64,000 nt of DNA from an uncultured Pelagibacteraceae bacterium (GTDB taxonomy: Bacteria > Pseudomonadota > Alphaproteobacteria > Pelagibacterales > Pelagibacteraceae): the NCBI GenBank assembly GCA_902557995.1, contig CACECL010000001.1, positions 62,001 to 126,000 of the forward strand, written 5' to 3'. Position numbers and translations under genes: made by a program. Shown here in pieces: positions 20,487 through 29,247 of this stretch (position 1 is its first letter; each line of letters begins with the position of its first letter). Below the pieces are notes generated by a model, which worked only from the letters and a program-made list of their open reading frames with translations, was not told the origin of the DNA and made no database searches.

Positions 20487-21380
20487 ATGGATTTTCTTGT
20501 ATTTCAATATCCTATGATAACTCTTCAAGCTTGCTTGGATGGTATTTTGCTAGGAGTTTTGTTTGCATTGATTGCATATGGAATGGCACTTCAATGGGGT
20601 GTGATGAATATAATTAACATTGCACAAGGAGATCTTGTAATTTTAGGAGGATACATTGCATACTTTATGTATCTCTATGGTATTCATCCAGCATGGGGAG
20701 TAATTGTTGCGCCAGTAATAATGTACTTTGTTGGTATAGCGATTTACAAACTCGTAATTAACAAAGTAGTAGATAGAGATCTATTTATCTCTATTTTAGC
20801 TACATTTGGAATAAGTATTCTTTTCATGCAATTAATGAATTTTGCATTTGGTGCAGACGTAGTACTTGCAAATTCTGGTTATGGAACAACTATGTTATTT
20901 GATAATAACGTTGTGTTACCAAATTCAAAAATATTTTCAGCGTTTATTAGTATTGTATTTGCAGTTTGTTTGGTTATTTACATGAAAAAATCAAAGCTAG
21001 GACGTGCAATTAGAGCTACAGCTCAAAATGCAAGAGCTGCAAAGATTTTAGGTGTCGATACAGAAAAAGTTTATGCCGCAACATTTGGAATAAATGCTGC
21101 TCTTTGTGGTGTTGCTGGTGCTTTGATATCTATAACCTTCACAATTCATCCTTACATGGGATTGCCCTACACAATTAGATCTTTCATGATCGTAATTGTT
21201 GCAGGATTAGGAAACTTACCTGGTGTAGCAATGTCGGGAATGGGATTAGGAGTATTTGAAGAATTTGCAGATTATATACTGGGTACAGAATTTAGAATTG
21301 GTTCAGTATTTTTATTATTAGTGTTAATCCTAGTTTATAGAAGATTTAAACTTTCAAGAAAAAGAGAATATTTAAAGTAA
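20487..21380 (+). CDS. livH: Branched-chain-type ABC transporter permease (LivH family)
   Basis: Inner-membrane permease of 297 residues. It has about eight hydrophobic segments and the family motif GVMNIINIAQGDLVILGGY near residue 35. The ATPase-coupling loop is RAIRATAQNARAAKILGVD near residue 173, and the GAGALI-like sequence near 210 is also conserved. It begins 22 nt after the terminator hairpin with no obvious Shine-Dalgarno. The gene is followed by the LivM, LivG and LivF partners in the canonical order. Confidence 0.9.
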   Translation: MDFLVFQYPMITLQACLDGILLGVLFALIAYGMALQWGVMNIINIAQGDLVILGGYIAYFMYLYGIHPAWGVIVAPVIMYFVGIAIYKLVINKVVDRDLFISILATFGISILFMQLMNFAFGADVVLANSGYGTTMLFDNNVVLPNSKIFSAFISIVFAVCLVIYMKKSKLGRAIRATAQNARAAKILGVDTEKVYAATFGINAALCGVAGALISITFTIHPYMGLPYTIRSFMIVIVAGLGNLPGVAMSGMGLGVFEEFADYILGTEFRIGSVFLLLVLILVYRRFKLSRKREYLK

Positions 21381-21394
21381 GATTGAGATGAAAA

Positions 21395-22444
21395 ATGAAT
21401 AAGAATTTTGTTTTATATGCTGCAATCTTAATATTTGGATTAGCTGCCCCTTTTATATTTCCTGCCTTTAAAGTTCAGCTATCTATCCTTTGTGTTTTAA
21501 TAGTTCTTGCTACTACTTGGAACATCCAAGGTGGGGAGATGGGCTATAATTCATTTGGAAATATATTATTTTATGGATTAGGAATGTACCTATGCGCTTC
21601 TGTTCAAGTTGGAATGTTTTTTCCATTAGCTGAATGGACGGAGAGTGGAGGGGAAAAAACATTTGTTCATACTCCAACACAGTTTTTTCAAGGTATGGCA
21701 GTTGGACTAGTCGTAGCTGCTGTAGTTCCAACTATTGTAGCTGGTTTGATAGGATATTCTATTCTTGGGCTTAGAGGACATTATTTTGCAATTTGTACAT
21801 TAGGTTTAGGTGTAGCTGCGGGTGAAATTTCTGGTGGAATAGAAATTATTGGAGCAGGTCAAGGCTTTACTACACCACCTTTTCCAAATGTTGGCAGCTT
21901 AGAAGCAAGGGGGGAGTTTTTCTATTTCTTAAGCTTCTTCACATTAGTGCTCACATTCATCGCGGTTCGTTCAATCTATTCTACAAGATTTAAATTAATA
22001 CTTAACGCTATTAGAGATAATGAGGATAAAGCTGAAGCAATGGGTATTGAAACAATGAAGTATAAAATTATTGGCTGGATGATCTCAGCTTTCTTCTGTG
22101 GATTGGCAGGAGGAATAATGGGTGGCTTAGTTGGATACATCGATTCAACAGATGTTGCATTTGACGGAAGAGAGATGGGAGTATTCATGGTTCTGATGGC
22201 AATACTTGGAGGTAAAGGAACTCTTTGGGGCCCAATTATTGGTGCAACTATATTTCACATTTTTAAAGAAGGCTTTTGGACATTCTTTTTGGGTTGGCAG
22301 TATGTTGCTCTAGGAGTTTTGATTGTTGTAATTGTGATTTATTTCCCAGAAGGAATTATGGGATGGCTTAGGGAAAAATATCCAGAGCGATTTGGTGAAG
22401 TAGTTGATGAAAAAGATCGTAAAGCACAGGTAGAACTTAAATGA
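21395..22444 (+). CDS. livM: Branched-chain-type ABC transporter permease (LivM family)
   Basis: Second permease of the importer, 349 residues. Family signs are ATTWNIQGGEMGYNSFG near residue 39, the coupling loop AIRDNEDKAEAMGIET near 203 and LGGKGTLWGPIIGA near 268. A periplasmic loop around residues 75-95 (TESGGEKTFVHTPTQFF) is somewhat longer than in E. coli LivM. Its last four bases overlap the ATPase gene (ATGA), so the subunits are translationally coupled. Confidence 0.9.
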   Translation: MNKNFVLYAAILIFGLAAPFIFPAFKVQLSILCVLIVLATTWNIQGGEMGYNSFGNILFYGLGMYLCASVQVGMFFPLAEWTESGGEKTFVHTPTQFFQGMAVGLVVAAVVPTIVAGLIGYSILGLRGHYFAICTLGLGVAAGEISGGIEIIGAGQGFTTPPFPNVGSLEARGEFFYFLSFFTLVLTFIAVRSIYSTRFKLILNAIRDNEDKAEAMGIETMKYKIIGWMISAFFCGLAGGIMGGLVGYIDSTDVAFDGREMGVFMVLMAILGGKGTLWGPIIGATIFHIFKEGFWTFFLGWQYVALGVLIVVIVIYFPEGIMGWLREKYPERFGEVVDEKDRKAQVELK

Positions 22445-23181
22445 GTATTTTAGAAGTTAGCAATGTAAGTAAATCTTTTGGTGGTGTTAAAGCTAACGTT
22501 GATATTTCAATGAATGTTGAAAAAGGGAAGATAGTTGGATTGATTGGACCAAATGGTTCAGGAAAAACTACATTATTTAATTCGATTGTAGGAACTTACC
22601 CAATCGATAATGGATCTATTAAATTTAATGGAAAAGAAGTTTCTGAGTTACCAGTCCCTGTAATTGCTAAGTTAGGATTATTGAGAACTTTTCAGCAAAC
22701 AAGAATTTATGGAAAGCTTAATTGTATAGAAAATATGCTTATTAGTCATAAGGGTAGTGACGCAGATTTAATGAAAATATTTTCAAAGATTCCAAAAGAA
22801 TTATCAGATAAAGCTGAAAATTTATTAAATTTTGTGGGATTATATCAAAAAAGAAAGCTAAGAGCTGGAGATTTATCTTTTGGTCAACAAAAATTACTGG
22901 AGCTTGCTATGGCATTAATGAATGAACCTGAGATGTTATTACTTGACGAGCCTACAGCTGGGATTAATCCAACACTAATAAATGGTATTATTGATAGATT
23001 AGTTAAAGTTAACCAAGATTTTGGAATAACTCTTTTGGTTATTGAGCACAACATGAGAGTCATTATGCAACTAGCAGAGAATATTTTCTGTTTAGCTCAT
23101 GGTAAAATGTTAGCCAATGGATCACCAGATGAAATTAAAAATGATAAACGTGTCATTGACGCGTATTTAGGAGCTCAATAA
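22441..23181 (+). CDS. livG: Branched-chain-type ABC transporter ATPase (LivG family)
   Basis: Cytoplasmic ATPase of 246 residues. Walker A is GPNGSGKTT at about residues 36-44, the Q-loop lies in LLRTFQQTRIYG, the signature is LSFGQQKLLELA near 142, and Walker B is MLLLDEPTAGINP near 162. The LivG-type ending (VIDAYLGAQ) is present. It overlaps the permease gene by four bases and the next ATPase gene by one, and pairs with that ATPase as a heterodimer. Confidence 0.92.
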   Translation: MSILEVSNVSKSFGGVKANVDISMNVEKGKIVGLIGPNGSGKTTLFNSIVGTYPIDNGSIKFNGKEVSELPVPVIAKLGLLRTFQQTRIYGKLNCIENMLISHKGSDADLMKIFSKIPKELSDKAENLLNFVGLYQKRKLRAGDLSFGQQKLLELAMALMNEPEMLLLDEPTAGINPTLINGIIDRLVKVNQDFGITLLVIEHNMRVIMQLAENIFCLAHGKMLANGSPDEIKNDKRVIDAYLGAQ

Positions 23182-23966
23182 TGTCTAACCAATATGAAGT
23201 ATTAGGAAAAGCTCCGACACCAGATGATTTAAAAAAATTATCTCCAAACGAAGTCCATTTAACTATTAAAAATTTAAATGCAGGTTATGGAAAAATGGAA
23301 ATTTTACATAACTTTGATTTATTCGTAAATAAAGCTCAGTCTTTATGTTTAATTGGACCTAATGGTGCAGGTAAATCTACAATTCTTCATTCAATTTATG
23401 GTTTTACAAATATTTTTTCTGGTCAAATAGAACTTGAAGGAAAAGAAATTACAAATCTTACCCCAGCAGAAAAGTTAAAGTCAGTTGGTATAGCTTATAT
23501 ATTGCAAGATAACTCTGTATTTCCAGATATGACAGTAGAAGAAAACTTATTAATGGGAGGATATATAAAAGAAAAAACAGACGAGTCATATGAAGAGGCT
23601 GAAAGAATTTTTGAAAAGTATGAAAGGTTAAGAAATAGAAGAAACCAACCAGCAAAAGTTTTATCTGGTGGGGAGAGAAGATTGCTAGAAATATCTAGAG
23701 CATTAGTTATGAAACCTTCAGTACTTTTAGTAGACGAACCGTCAATTGGACTTGAACCCAGATATATTGAGATGGTTTTTGAAATATTAAGAGATCTTCA
23801 ACAAAATGAAAAAAAAACAATCATTCTAGTAGAGCAAAATGCCAAAAAAGGATTGGAGTTTGCAGATATAGGATACGTTTTAGTATCTGGGCAAACTGCA
23901 ATTGCAGGTAAAGGAGACGATTTACTTCAAAATCCTGATGTTGGTAGACTGTTCCTAGGTGGATAA
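23181..23966 (+). CDS. livF: Branched-chain-type ABC transporter ATPase (LivF family)
   Basis: Second ATPase of the importer, 261 residues. It carries an N-terminal extension of about 28 residues (to KLSPNEVHLTI) before the usual LivF core. Walker A is GPNGAGKST, the signature is LSGGERRLLEISRAL near 158 and Walker B is LLVDEPSIGLEP near 180. The protein ends with the LivF-type LFLGG. It overlaps its neighbours on both sides by one base, including azlC downstream, so the AzlCD pair belongs to the same transcript. Confidence 0.92.
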   Translation: MSNQYEVLGKAPTPDDLKKLSPNEVHLTIKNLNAGYGKMEILHNFDLFVNKAQSLCLIGPNGAGKSTILHSIYGFTNIFSGQIELEGKEITNLTPAEKLKSVGIAYILQDNSVFPDMTVEENLLMGGYIKEKTDESYEEAERIFEKYERLRNRRNQPAKVLSGGERRLLEISRALVMKPSVLLVDEPSIGLEPRYIEMVFEILRDLQQNEKKTIILVEQNAKKGLEFADIGYVLVSGQTAIAGKGDDLLQNPDVGRLFLGG

Positions 23967-24670
23967 TGATTAATAAAAATTTTTTCTTTAAAGGATATAG
24001 ATCTATATTTACTCATGATAGTCCAGCTATAGCTCTTACTTGTTGCTTTATAGCAATTGGTGCTCTCTTTAAAAATTTAGGTTTTAATATTCAGGAAAGT
24101 ATTTTTTCAACTGTTTTAACTTATGCTTTACCAGGTTCATTAGTAATGGCAGAGTCAATGTTGATTGGAGCATCTTTATTAAATATTTTTCTAGCAGTTT
24201 GGTTTGTAAATGCTCGACTTTATCCAATGGCTGTATCTTTATTTCCATTAATGATGCACAAATCTCAACCTAAGTGGAAGTATTACTTTTCTTGTCATTT
24301 TATTGCTGTTTCAGCATGGTTAATCATGAAAAGCAATTATAAGAAAATTCCAAAAGAATATAGGATTGATTATTGGATTGGAATTGGAAGTGCAACAGTA
24401 AGTGTATCTGTTATTGGAACATTTATAGGTTTTTATTTTTCAGAATTCATGAATAAAGATATGATGATTGGATTGGCAATTCTTAATCCAGTATATTTTT
24501 TATGTATGATGGTTGGAGCGTCAAAAACTATACAAGTTACATTATCTGTCTTACTTGGAATAATTTTAGGACCAATTATTTATTTATTTTCACCTGAATG
24601 GTCAATTCTGTCAGCAGGTGTAATCGGTGGAACTATAGCCTACTTAGTTGGAGAGTTTAATGTCAGCTAA
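23966..24670 (+). CDS. azlC: AzlC-family branched-chain amino-acid exporter, large subunit
   Basis: Integral membrane protein of 234 residues with the AzlC pattern: an N-terminal helix, ALPGSLVMAESMLIGAS near residue 51, NARLYPMAVSLFPLM near 79 and a long hydrophobic C-terminal half. AzlC and AzlD form an exporter for branched-chain amino acids in characterised cases. It begins on the last base of the LivF-type gene and overlaps azlD by 11 nt. Placing an exporter in an uptake operon suggests overflow control of the imported amino acid or of a by-product; this is inference. Confidence 0.82.
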   Translation: MINKNFFFKGYRSIFTHDSPAIALTCCFIAIGALFKNLGFNIQESIFSTVLTYALPGSLVMAESMLIGASLLNIFLAVWFVNARLYPMAVSLFPLMMHKSQPKWKYYFSCHFIAVSAWLIMKSNYKKIPKEYRIDYWIGIGSATVSVSVIGTFIGFYFSEFMNKDMMIGLAILNPVYFLCMMVGASKTIQVTLSVLLGIILGPIIYLFSPEWSILSAGVIGGTIAYLVGEFNVS

Positions 24671-24983
24671 TATTGTTTATGCAATTTTAGTTACATCTCT
24701 TGCTACATTTTTGTCTAGATTTTTAGGTGCTCTGACTTCTCAAGGTATTAAGGAAACATCAAAACTTTTTAAGTGGTTTAATTGTTTAGCCTATGCAACT
24801 TTAGCAGCATTAATAACAAGAACCATAATTTTTCCTGCTGGCGTATTAATAGAAGCTAGTTATTACAGTAGATCAATTGTTGTATTTTTATCTTTGTTTG
24901 TTTTTTTTATTTCTAAGAAAAACTTTGTTTATCCTACAATTTTCTCAGCTATTTGTATGGCAATAATTAACAATTATATCTGA
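24660..24983 (+). CDS. azlD: AzlD-family exporter, small subunit
   Basis: Membrane protein of 107 residues with about four hydrophobic segments, and the AzlD-like LATFLSRFLGAL near residue 13 and FNCLAYATLAALITR near 39. I choose ATG 24660 over an in-frame TTG 12 nt upstream, because the ATG gives the usual length and AT-rich overlaps of this size are common in this genome. It is the last gene of the transporter operon; 39 nt of AT-rich DNA separate it from the next gene. Confidence 0.8.
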   Translation: MSANIVYAILVTSLATFLSRFLGALTSQGIKETSKLFKWFNCLAYATLAALITRTIIFPAGVLIEASYYSRSIVVFLSLFVFFISKKNFVYPTIFSAICMAIINNYI

Positions 24984-25022
24984 TTAAATTGATTTATAAA
25001 ATAAGTTAAAATAAAATTTAGT

Positions 25023-25934
25023 ATGCAAAAAATTATCGGCATAGACATTCAAAAACACGATAAATCAGATAGGATTATAAAAATTAGTTTAGAAAATGAT
25101 ATTATAGATAAATTAATTTTCCCTTTTAATAAATTTGATTTAACAGCATTAGAGCTAAAACCATTTACAAGATTTACTTTAGCTAAAAGTTTAGATGATT
25201 TAACAAATAATAAGCTAAGCGAATTAATGAACTCAATTATTAGAGATAGATCTACAGGTTGCTTTATTATTGGACCAAAAAATATAACTCCAAAAATTAA
25301 TGATACATTTTTAGTTAAATTATCAACTGCAATAGCTCATCTAATTGGTGTGCCCAATCATGATGCCATGGCAGGAAAATATTATGCTCGTTTTCATGTT
25401 AAACATGAAGATAGTAGTGACTCTTATTTAAGGAAAGCTTATAGGAATATGGACCTTCATACAGATGGAACATATGTTAAAGATATAACCGATTGGTTAA
25501 TTATGACAAAAATTGATGAGCAAAATGTTGAAGGTGGTGAAACAGCCATGTTGCATCTTGATGACTGGGAACATTGTAATGATTTATATAATGATCCAGT
25601 AGGAAGACAGAATTTTGTTTGGGGATCACCGAAAAGTAAAAATATTGATTACAAGGTAGAGCACCCAGTTTTTTCGACTGATAAAGAGGGAAGACCAACG
25701 ATATCTTATATAGATCAATTTCCAGAACCTCAAAATATGGAACAAGGTAATTTTTTACAAAGATTATCTGATGGATTAGAGGAAAGTAAAAATAAAATAA
25801 TTACGAAATTACCTGTTGGATTCTCTGTGATTGCAAATAATTATTTCTGGCTTCATGGAAGAAAACCTTTCAAAGAAAACAAGGAATTAAGCAGAGAATT
25901 ACTAAGAATTAGAGGTTCTTTTTTTGTTAATTAA
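25023..25934 (+). CDS. glaH: Glutarate 2-hydroxylase (CsiD/GlaH family Fe(II)/2-oxoglutarate oxygenase)
   Basis: Hydroxylates glutarate to L-2-hydroxyglutarate in the E. coli lysine/glutarate route. The 303 residues align along their length with remembered E. coli CsiD: KLSTAIAHLIGVPNHDAMAG, YYARFHVKHEDSSDSYLR, LIMTKIDEQNVEGG and LHLDDWEH are near-identical blocks. The iron triad is His146 and Asp148 (LHTDGTYV) with His278 (FWLHGR), and the 2-oxoglutarate-binding Arg is at 295 or 297. No L-2-hydroxyglutarate oxidase gene lies nearby, unlike in E. coli. It is flanked by two Liv-type transport systems and a ProC-like reductase. Confidence 0.88.
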   Translation: MQKIIGIDIQKHDKSDRIIKISLENDIIDKLIFPFNKFDLTALELKPFTRFTLAKSLDDLTNNKLSELMNSIIRDRSTGCFIIGPKNITPKINDTFLVKLSTAIAHLIGVPNHDAMAGKYYARFHVKHEDSSDSYLRKAYRNMDLHTDGTYVKDITDWLIMTKIDEQNVEGGETAMLHLDDWEHCNDLYNDPVGRQNFVWGSPKSKNIDYKVEHPVFSTDKEGRPTISYIDQFPEPQNMEQGNFLQRLSDGLEESKNKIITKLPVGFSVIANNYFWLHGRKPFKENKELSRELLRIRGSFFVN

Positions 25935-25966
25935 TTCAATATAATCAATATAAAGTATCCAAAATT

Positions 25967-26734
25967 ATGAATTTAGGTTTTATTGGTACTGGAAAAATTG
26001 CAGCTTCAGTGATTACTGGAATATGTAAATCAAAAATTTCTTACAAGAAAATTATTATTTCTCCAAGAAATAAAAAAATAGCTCTTGGTTTAAAAAGAAA
26101 GTTTAAAAAAATAGTTATTGCAAAAAATAATCAACAAATTGTAGATCAATCTAATTGGGTATTTTTATCTGTTACACCTACTGTTGGTGAAAAAATTATT
26201 AAAGATTTAAAATTTAAATCGACCCAAACGGTTGTTAGTTTTATTTCGACAATTACTTTATCTCAATTAAAAAAAGCAATTAAAGTAAAAGCAAAAATTG
26301 TAAGAGCAATACCACTGCCTCCAATTTCATTAAAGAAAGGTCCTGTACCTATTTGTCCCCCTAATTCAAAAGTTAAAGCGTTTTTCAATAACTTAGGCAC
26401 AACTGTAGAAATTAAGAATGAAAAATCGTCTATAAATTTTTGGTCAACCTCTGGCATGATGGCACCTTTTTATGAGATTTTGAGAGTAATGACTGATTGG
26501 TTGGTAAAAAGAGGGGTAAAAAGAAATAATGCTCAAAAATATATTACTTCTTTATTTTTAGCTTTATCTGAAGATGCTGTAGTAAATTCAAAAGAAAATT
26601 TAAAGAATTTAGTAAAAGAGTCTCAAACGCCAAAAGGTTTAAACGAACAAGGTGTGAAAGAATTAACTAAAGCTGGATTTTATAGATCTCTAGAAAGAAC
26701 ATTAAATAGTATTCACAGAAGACTTAACAAATAA
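25967..26734 (+). CDS. Pyrroline-5-carboxylate reductase-like NAD(P)-binding protein
   Basis: Protein of 255 residues in the ProC superfamily. The dinucleotide fold starts with LGFIGTGKIAASVITGI (residues 3-19), and the dimerisation domain ends with SQTPKGLNEQGVKELTKAGF. True ProC enzymes have TSPGGTT at this point, so it is a divergent paralogue and may reduce a different cyclic imine or act on another substrate. The sequence is unusually lysine-rich. It lies 32 nt after glaH and 5 nt before the second Liv-type ATPase, so it is probably co-transcribed with the transporter. Confidence 0.72.
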   Translation: MNLGFIGTGKIAASVITGICKSKISYKKIIISPRNKKIALGLKRKFKKIVIAKNNQQIVDQSNWVFLSVTPTVGEKIIKDLKFKSTQTVVSFISTITLSQLKKAIKVKAKIVRAIPLPPISLKKGPVPICPPNSKVKAFFNNLGTTVEIKNEKSSINFWSTSGMMAPFYEILRVMTDWLVKRGVKRNNAQKYITSLFLALSEDAVVNSKENLKNLVKESQTPKGLNEQGVKELTKAGFYRSLERTLNSIHRRLNK

Positions 26735-26739
26735 ATCAA

Positions 26740-27528
26740 ATGTCTGAAAATATTTTAGAGATTAATAATTTAAGTAAATATTTTGGTGGATTAGCTGCAG
26801 TTGCAGATTGTTCAATAAAAGTTAAAAGAGGAACTATCACTGGTATCATTGGGCCTAATGGATCTGGTAAAACAACTTTATTTAATTTAATTGCTGGAAA
26901 CTTAAAATCCTCTGGTGGTAATGTTGTTTTTGATGATGAAAATATTACAGATGTTCCATCTTATGAATTATTTTCTAAAGGGTTGTTAAGAACATTTCAA
27001 ATTGCACATGAGTTTTCAAATTTATCTGTTTTAGAAAATTTAATGATGGTTCCAGGAAATCAATCTGGAGAAAAAATAATGACAGCATTATTTAAACCAG
27101 GTTTAGTTGCACAAGAAGAGGCTGTGGTTAAAGAAAAAGCGAAAGAAGTTGTTGAATTTTTAAATTTAGGACATTTATCAAATGAGCTTGCTGGAAATCT
27201 TTCAGGCGGACAAAAGAAATTATTAGAACTTGGAAGAACTATGATGGTTGATGCAAAATTAGTATTATTAGATGAAGTAGGGGCTGGAGTTAACAGAACT
27301 TTGTTAAAAGATCTTGGAACTGCAATAGAAAAGTTAAATAAAGAAAAAGGTTATACTTTTTGTATGATTGAACATGATATGGATTTTATTGGAAGATTGT
27401 GTGATCCAGTGATTGTAATGGCTGAGGGGTCAGTATTATTTGAAGGAAGTGTTGAAGAAGCAAAAAAAGACGAGAAAGTTATCGAAAGCTATCTTGGAAG
27501 AGGATCAAAATTAAAGGATAAAAATTAA
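26740..27528 (+). CDS. livG: Liv-type ABC transporter ATPase (LivG family), second system
   Basis: Cytoplasmic ATPase of 262 residues. Walker A is GPNGSGKTT near residue 37, the signature LSGGQKKLLELGRTM is near 157 and Walker B is LVLLDEVGAGVN near 180, where the usual Pro after DE is Val. It starts 5 nt after the ProC-like gene and overlaps the next ATPase gene by one base (TAATG). The gene order here is G-F-H-M with no binding protein at the head, unlike the first system. Confidence 0.9.
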   Translation: MSENILEINNLSKYFGGLAAVADCSIKVKRGTITGIIGPNGSGKTTLFNLIAGNLKSSGGNVVFDDENITDVPSYELFSKGLLRTFQIAHEFSNLSVLENLMMVPGNQSGEKIMTALFKPGLVAQEEAVVKEKAKEVVEFLNLGHLSNELAGNLSGGQKKLLELGRTMMVDAKLVLLDEVGAGVNRTLLKDLGTAIEKLNKEKGYTFCMIEHDMDFIGRLCDPVIVMAEGSVLFEGSVEEAKKDEKVIESYLGRGSKLKDKN

Positions 27529-28235
27529 TGGCATATTTTGAAGGAATAGAAATGACAGGTGGTTATGGTAATGGTCCTGACATTATTAGTTCGTGTTCAG
27601 TAAATGTTAATAAAGGTGAAATAGTTTCTATTTTAGGTCCTAATGGAGCTGGTAAATCAACAGCCATGAAAGCAATGTTGGGATTGCTGAATTTAAAGTC
27701 TGGATCAGTAAAGATTGATGGTAAGGATATTTCAAAATTATCTCCTCAAGACCGTGTTAAGCAAGGTATTTCTTTTGTGCCACAGACTAAAAATGTTTTT
27801 GCAGGGATGACTGTTGAAGAAAATTTAGAAATGGGTGCATTTCTTGTTGAGGATGAAATCAAAAATATAATTGAGGAAATTTATGAACTATTTCCAATTT
27901 TAAGAGAGAAAAGAAATCAGTTGGTTGGTGAACTTTCTGGAGGTCAAAGACAACAAGTAGCTCTAGGTCGAGCTTTAATGATTAAACCCACTGTTTTAAT
28001 GTTAGACGAGCCAACTGCCGGTGTATCACCAATTGTGATGGACGAATTATTTGATCACATTGTAAAAGTAAAAAGGACAAACGTTGCTATCTTAATGGTA
28101 GAACAAAATGCAAAACAAGCCTTAAGCATTTCAGATAGAGGCTATGTATTAGTGACTGGAGAAAATCGTTATTCAGGAACTGGAAAAGAGTTATTAGACG
28201 ATCCAAGAGTAAGAAGCTCTTTTTTGGGAGGGTAA
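27528..28235 (+). CDS. livF: Liv-type ABC transporter ATPase (LivF family), second system
   Basis: ATPase of 235 residues, standard LivF length without the N-terminal extension seen in the paralogue at 23181. Walker A is GPNGAGKST near residue 37, the signature LSGGQRQQVALGRAL is near 139, Walker B LMLDEPTAGVSP is near 161 and the C-terminus is SSFLGG. A strong Shine-Dalgarno for the next gene is embedded in its last codons. Confidence 0.92.
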   Translation: MAYFEGIEMTGGYGNGPDIISSCSVNVNKGEIVSILGPNGAGKSTAMKAMLGLLNLKSGSVKIDGKDISKLSPQDRVKQGISFVPQTKNVFAGMTVEENLEMGAFLVEDEIKNIIEEIYELFPILREKRNQLVGELSGGQRQQVALGRALMIKPTVLMLDEPTAGVSPIVMDELFDHIVKVKRTNVAILMVEQNAKQALSISDRGYVLVTGENRYSGTGKELLDDPRVRSSFLGG

Positions 28236-28236
28236 T

Positions 28237-29247
28237 ATGGATTTTATAAATGCAATAATTCTTTTATTAAATTATATTTTCATTCCTGCATTAACTTATG
28301 GTTCTCAGTTAGCACTGGGTGCAATATTTGTAACACTTATTTATGGAATTTTACGATTTGCAAACTTCGCAACTGGTGACATGATGTCTTTTGGAACCAT
28401 GGCAACGATTTTATTTACATGGTATTTTCAATCTTTAGGTGTTTCTTTAGGTGTTTTACCTACTGCTTTATTAGCTATCCCATTTGGAATAATTTTCATG
28501 ATTCTTTACATGCTTTTAATAGATAAATTTGTATTCAAATATTATAGACATCAGAAAAGCCCTCCAGTTCAGTTTGCAATGGTAAGTATTGGTGTAATGT
28601 TTATAACTCAAGCGGTGGTAAGAATTATAATTGGGCCTGGTGACAGAAGATTTTTTGATGGAGAAAAATTTATTATTAAAGCCCGTGAATTTAAAGAGAT
28701 GACGGGTTTAAATGAAGGTCTTGCATTAAAATCAACTCAAGTAATTACTATTTTTGTAACAATAGTTTTAGTTTCTTTATTATTTTGGTTTTTAAATAGA
28801 ACCAAAACTGGAAAAAGTATGAAAGCTTATTCTGATAATGAAGATCTTGCTTTATTATCAGGTATTGATCCAAAAAAAATTGTTTTAGTTACTTGGATAA
28901 TTGCTGGAATTTTAGCTACAATAGGTGGAGCATTGTATGGTTTAGATAAAAGTTTTAAACCGTTTACTTATTTTAACAATATGCTTCCAATTTTTGCTGC
29001 TGCAATTGTTGGAGGAATTGGAAACCCATTTGGAGCTTTTTTAGGCGGATATGTAATTGCTTTTTCTGAAATACTGCTCACTTACGCATATAAAAAATTC
29101 TTTATGTATATTTTACCAGAAAGTATGGAGCCAAATAGTTTGGTTCAGTTACTATCTACTGATTACAAGTTTGCAGTCTCGTTCTCTATTCTTGTAATTG
29201 TTTTAATTTATCGACCTTCGGGAATATTTAAGGGGAAAGTATTGTGA
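28237..29247 (+). CDS. livH: Liv-type ABC transporter permease (LivH family), second system
   Basis: Inner-membrane permease of 336 residues, longer than the LivH at 20487. It has the family motif LRFANFATGDMMSFG near residue 41, a coupling loop MKAYSDNEDLALLSGID near 190, and a periplasmic insertion around residues 127-160 (GPGDRRFFDGEKFIIKAREF). The start is 2 nt after the LivF stop. The end overlaps the LivM gene by four bases (GTGA). Confidence 0.9.
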   Translation: MDFINAIILLLNYIFIPALTYGSQLALGAIFVTLIYGILRFANFATGDMMSFGTMATILFTWYFQSLGVSLGVLPTALLAIPFGIIFMILYMLLIDKFVFKYYRHQKSPPVQFAMVSIGVMFITQAVVRIIIGPGDRRFFDGEKFIIKAREFKEMTGLNEGLALKSTQVITIFVTIVLVSLLFWFLNRTKTGKSMKAYSDNEDLALLSGIDPKKIVLVTWIIAGILATIGGALYGLDKSFKPFTYFNNMLPIFAAAIVGGIGNPFGAFLGGYVIAFSEILLTYAYKKFFMYILPESMEPNSLVQLLSTDYKFAVSFSILVIVLIYRPSGIFKGKVL